From positions 1 to 8,127 of the forward strand of contig JANWHJ010000018.1 in NCBI GenBank assembly GCA_025450475.1: 8,127 nucleotides of DNA. Direction: 5' to 3'. Numbering within the stretch: the first letter of the stretch is position 1; the number at the start of each line of letters is the position of its first letter. The notes beneath the pieces were generated by a model. It saw only the letters and a list, made by a program, of their open reading frames with translations, ran no database searches and had not been told where the DNA came from. This document shows, piece by piece, positions 6,427 to 8,127 of this stretch. A program made the position numbers and the translations under genes. The DNA comes from Nitrososphaera sp. Lineage in GTDB: Archaea; Thermoproteota; Nitrososphaeria; Nitrososphaerales; Nitrososphaeraceae.

Positions 6427-6759
6427 ATGTCAGAACCACAACCTTCACAAGAGCACACGCCCCATCAGGCACCGCAGCGCAGGGACGGTCCACACGACAC
6501 AATATACATTGGCAAAAAGCCGCTGATGACGTACGTGACGTCAACGCTCATCCAGCTAGCCAACCAGCCGACGGTGACAATCAAGGCAAGGGGCCTGAGC
6601 ATCGGACGCGCAGTTGACGTGTCTCAGATCACACTAAAGAGGATGGAAAGCGCAGGCTACACGATAGGCGATGTTAGGATCGGCTCCGAGACCGTGCAGT
6701 CGGAAGACGGTAGGACAAGGAACGTTTCCACTATTGAAATTGAGATAAAGAAGAATTAG
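6427..6759 (+). CDS. alba: Alba, DNA/RNA-binding chromatin protein
   Basis: An abundant archaeal nucleoid protein that binds DNA and RNA as a dimer and is controlled by lysine modification in Sulfolobus. The full fold is present in 110 residues: the signature IYIGKKPLMTYV (26-37) with the lysine pair K30/K31, K30 aligning with Sulfolobus K16; the IKARG strand and loop; the AVDVSQITLKRM helix; and the beta-hairpin ending RNVSTIEIEIKKN. The loop residues EDGRTR reach into the minor groove in known structures. The first 20 or so residues are a disordered-looking extension rich in Gln, Pro and His, longer than in Sulfolobus. ATG 6427 is chosen on TATA spacing; ATG 6421 would add two residues. It is monocistronic, divergent from the methyltransferase operon, and followed by a T-run. 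Confidence 0.95.
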   Translation: MSEPQPSQEHTPHQAPQRRDGPHDTIYIGKKPLMTYVTSTLIQLANQPTVTIKARGLSIGRAVDVSQITLKRMESAGYTIGDVRIGSETVQSEDGRTRNVSTIEIEIKKN

Positions 6760-6774
6760 GCCTAGATTCCACAC

Positions 6775-6782
6775 TTTTTGTT
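6775..6782 (+). terminator. T-run terminator after alba
   Basis: TTTTTGTT begins 16 bases after the alba stop and lies immediately before the next gene's TATA box. The stop codon sits in a TAGGCCTA palindrome (6757-6764), which has no loop and is not a convincing RNA stem. Confidence 0.45.
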
Positions 6783-6789
6783 ATTATAT
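6781..6789 (+). promoter_or_regulatory. TATA box of the nucleotidyltransferase gene
   Basis: TTATTATAT is centred at 6785, predicting transcription start near 6811, about 5 bases before ATG 6816. It partly overlaps the T-rich terminator of alba. Confidence 0.55.
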
Positions 6790-6815
6790 CCCTCCCATTA
6801 TTGTAGTGCTGGCTA

Positions 6816-7418
6816 ATGGACGGCGCTGTGTACCTTGGGCATCTGAACCCAATGACAAAGGCTCACGAGTCGATAATCTCAACCCTCAAGCAGGGCTATC
6901 ACGTCTACGTCTTTCCCGCGCGCTTTATCAAAGACGGGAAAGAAATAAACACAAAGAGCTTTCCTTTTTCGTACGAGCTCCGCAAGTCGATGATCGATTC
7001 CGTCTTCCGTGATTCTGTGTCAGTGCTCCCGGATTACACTTTTCATGCGCCATTCTCAAAGTACCTGCCGCCGCTGCTATCCTCGCGCTCTTGGAAGCTG
7101 CGCAACCAGATAATGGCGCAGGTAAAAGAGGAGAAATTCGTGTCATATACGGGGGACAAGGCCGAAAGGACAATGTTAAAAATATATGGTCTCCATCCGC
7201 TAAAGGCCTCCCGGCTTGAAATTTCTGCGTCAACTGTCAAGGAGGAGCTTTACAGGCAAGCTTTGGAAGGCGGCGATGAAGCGTGGCGCTCCAAGGTGCC
7301 GGAACAAGTGATCGATATCATAAAGAGTAACTGGAACGTCGTCGACAAGTTTGCAAAGATGGACGACAGTACCATAAAGGTGATGGGCATGAAGTTCCCA
7401 AGAGAAGGCTACAAGTAG
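6816..7418 (+). CDS. HIGH-superfamily nucleotidyltransferase, CoaD/PPAT-like motifs
   Basis: An alpha/beta-phosphodiester nucleotidyltransferase fold that probably transfers AMP or CMP to a phosphorylated substrate. Motif 1 is VYLGHLNPMTKAH (5-17), with T14-K-A-H17 in the place of HxGH. Bacterial CoaD also has Thr at the first position (TNGH), so this is not necessarily degenerate. Motif 2 is ISASTVKEEL (136-145), close to the ISSSLVKE of CoaD and the ISSTxxR of related enzymes. At 200 residues it is longer than CoaD (about 160) and has extra sequence at 80-110 containing basic stretches. It is not the usual archaeal PPAT (COG1019), which has a GTFDPLHDGH-like motif 1. Substrate candidates are phosphopantetheine, NMN or another phosphate ester; none is proven. 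ATG 6816 follows a TATA box at leaderless distance. The gene has its own promoter, so linkage to alba is only positional. Confidence 0.72.
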   Translation: MDGAVYLGHLNPMTKAHESIISTLKQGYHVYVFPARFIKDGKEINTKSFPFSYELRKSMIDSVFRDSVSVLPDYTFHAPFSKYLPPLLSSRSWKLRNQIMAQVKEEKFVSYTGDKAERTMLKIYGLHPLKASRLEISASTVKEELYRQALEGGDEAWRSKVPEQVIDIIKSNWNVVDKFAKMDDSTIKVMGMKFPREGYK

Positions 7419-7602
7419 TTCCCGCGTACACTATCATGATTGCATCGACAGGTACAGCTAACGGACCTGAGAATCATATTTCAACGTTTACATAGTCCCG
7501 TGGTACATGTGCTGGCTTTGCTCCCCGTAGCCATGCAAAACTATCTCGCATTAAGAACACCTTGTTGTAAGCAGACCCATCTCCTTAATCATCCCTATTT
7601 CG
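7419..7602. other. Intergenic, nothing supported
   Basis: An open frame on the plus strand starting at 7440 runs to 7628 but encodes no recognisable domain, has no good start signal and overlaps the zinc-finger ORF on the other strand. No RNA gene or T-run terminator for the nucleotidyltransferase was seen. Confidence 0.5.
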
Positions 7603-7797
7603 TCATGGCAGCACTTGCCAATTTCTAAGATAACATTCTCTGACATGTATTTCCATTATTCCTGCGTCATCGCTTATCCTGTCCCTGCTTGTCTGCATAT
7701 GCAGGTCGTGCCAGTATTGATTGGGAGATTCATGCCCGCAAATAGGACAGGATAACTTCTCCATCTTCATTTCAAGCGACAATTCCCAAATATTCAT
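7603..7797 (-). CDS. Possible zinc-finger microprotein
   Basis: This encodes up to 64 residues with LSCPICGHES (C17-x2-C20) near the start and HVREC (H51-x3-C55) near the end. That could bind one zinc ion as CCHC; H22, H30 and H33 are other candidate ligands. Short CxxC...HxxxC proteins are common in thaumarchaea and are usually unassigned. The start is unclear: ATG 7797, 7770 or 7764 are in frame, and the two later ones place the conserved-looking CPIC within 6-8 residues of the N terminus and leave room for a promoter (TATAATTC on the minus strand at about 7801-7808). It stands alone. The spaced zinc-ligand pattern is the only support; it could still be a chance ORF. Confidence 0.48.
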   Translation of the reverse strand: MNIWELSLEMKMEKLSCPICGHESPNQYWHDLHMQTSRDRISDDAGIMEIHVRECYLRNWQVLP

Positions 7798-7821
7798 GTT
7801 GAATTATAGGTTTTTCTAAGG

Positions 7822-7965
7822 ATGGCCTCAAAATGGTCTTTCAGACCAATAATGTATCCCTTAATTGGAGTTGGGTGCATTGGGACAGGCTTTCCTAGGG
7901 CTATTGCATTTGTACAAGATTTCCTATCTCAAATTTTGAGATGCAAACGGGGCAGACAATCATGA
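7822..7965 (+). CDS. Possible small hydrophobic protein, 47 residues
   Basis: ATG 7822 opens a 47-residue frame with a hydrophobic, Gly-rich middle (MYPLIGVGCIGTGFPRAIAF), one candidate membrane span at about 11-31, and a basic tail (RCKRGRQS). AAATATTC at 7788-7795 lies about 30 bases upstream as a possible TATA box. The end overlaps the response-regulator frame; its TGA (7963-7965) forms ATGA with an in-frame Met of the regulator at 7962. I recognise no family. Length and composition alone are weak evidence, so it may be spurious. Confidence 0.3.
   Translation: MASKWSFRPIMYPLIGVGCIGTGFPRAIAFVQDFLSQILRCKRGRQS
7834..7848. repeat. Perfect inverted repeat, 6-base arms
   Basis: TGGTCT and AGACCA flank the loop TTC. 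It lies 92 bases before the response-regulator start and inside the putative 47-residue ORF. It could be a hairpin in that mRNA or a regulator site. Confidence 0.4.
7926..7942. promoter_or_regulatory. Perfect 17-base palindrome at the response-regulator start
   Basis: ATCTCAAA and TTTGAGAT are 8-base arms around a central T, and the right arm ends on the first two bases of ATG 7941. Such symmetry is typical of a dimeric regulator's operator. At this position a bound protein would cover the transcript and translation start of a leaderless gene. The binding protein is unknown; the site might serve autoregulation. Confidence 0.5.
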
Positions 7966-8127
7966 TTGTAGATGATGATCCTGACATTGCGTGTATTTTG
8001 AAAAAATTCCTTGAAATCAATGGAATGGAAGTAGATGCATTTAACGACGCGGAAGAAGCACTATCGCATTTCCAAGCGGGATTGTACGTGTTGTCAATAC
8101 TCGATATAGGAATGCCAAAAATGAATG
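7941..8127 (+). CDS. Response regulator receiver domain (partial, runs off window)
   Basis: A phosphoacceptor protein of a two-component system. The 62 residues visible match the first half of a CheY-like receiver: strand 1 TIMIVDDDPD (6-15) with the acidic pocket D11-D12-D13; helix 1 IACILKKFLEINGMEV; DAFNDAEEAL; then LSILDIGMPKMN, where D55 is the predicted phosphorylation site, followed by the MP-K-M motif. Switch Thr/Ser and Lys lie beyond the window, so an output domain cannot be judged. ATG 7941 is preferred over ATG 7962 because starting at 7962 would truncate strand 1. No Shine-Dalgarno is seen; a palindrome covers the start. The codons are AT-richer than in the central genes. No histidine kinase is in the window. 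Confidence 0.85.
   Translation, partial: MQTGQTIMIVDDDPDIACILKKFLEINGMEVDAFNDAEEALSHFQAGLYVLSILDIGMPKMN

Noticed and set aside
6757..6764. TAGGCCTA palindrome at the alba stop codon as a hairpin terminator
   Set aside because: It has no loop, and extending the arms gives mismatches. The following T-run alone is the likelier terminator.
7440..7628. 62-residue plus-strand ORF
   Set aside because: No motif, no ribosome binding site or well-placed TATA box, and it overlaps the better supported zinc-finger frame.
1..8127. CRISPR array, insertion sequence, tRNA or rRNA genes
   Set aside because: No regularly spaced repeats, transposase-like ORF, terminal inverted repeats or cloverleaf pattern could be found by reading.

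Overview
The window looks like archaeal chromosome, most likely from an ammonia-oxidising thaumarchaeon of the Nitrososphaera type (inference). The evidence is a clear Alba chromatin protein, a PIN-ATPase-KH protein of the archaeal PINA/COG1855 type, TATA-like boxes about 20-40 bases before starts instead of ribosome binding sites, very short or absent leaders, frequent TTG starts, and small zinc-ribbon proteins. Gene density is high from about 690 to 7420. Both flanks, 1-692 and 7419-7940, are sparse and more AT-rich.

Layout: 1-692 holds no gene I can support. 693-1379 (-) is a secreted matrixin-like zinc metalloprotease. It is divergent from 1579-3399 (+), the PINA-like ATPase. That gene converges on 3396-3869 (-), an MntR/DtxR-type metal-dependent repressor, and the two share a TTAA that supplies both stop codons. 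The repressor is divergent from 3933-4724 (+), a two-domain sulfurtransferase; the 63 bases between them must hold both promoters. The sulfurtransferase converges, with 8 bases between, on a two-gene minus-strand operon: a conserved-looking protein of unknown function (5745-6227) followed by a SAM methyltransferase with an N-terminal Trm112-like zinc ribbon (4733-5710). Divergent from that operon are alba (6427-6759, +) and a CoaD/PPAT-like nucleotidyltransferase (6816-7418, +), each with its own promoter. The right flank has a possible zinc-finger microprotein (7603-7797, -), a possible 47-residue membrane peptide (7822-7965, +), and the first 62 residues of a response-regulator receiver domain that runs off the window (7941-8127, +).

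The genes do not form one pathway. The clearest local partnerships are the unknown protein with the zinc-ribbon methyltransferase (34-base gap, good Shine-Dalgarno before the second gene) and the metalloregulator with the sulfurtransferase (shared promoter region). No mobile element, CRISPR array, tRNA or rRNA gene was seen. The items most worth a second look are a perfect 17-base palindrome running into the response-regulator start codon, the orphan PPAT-like enzyme, the zinc-ribbon methyltransferase operon and the secreted metzincin.
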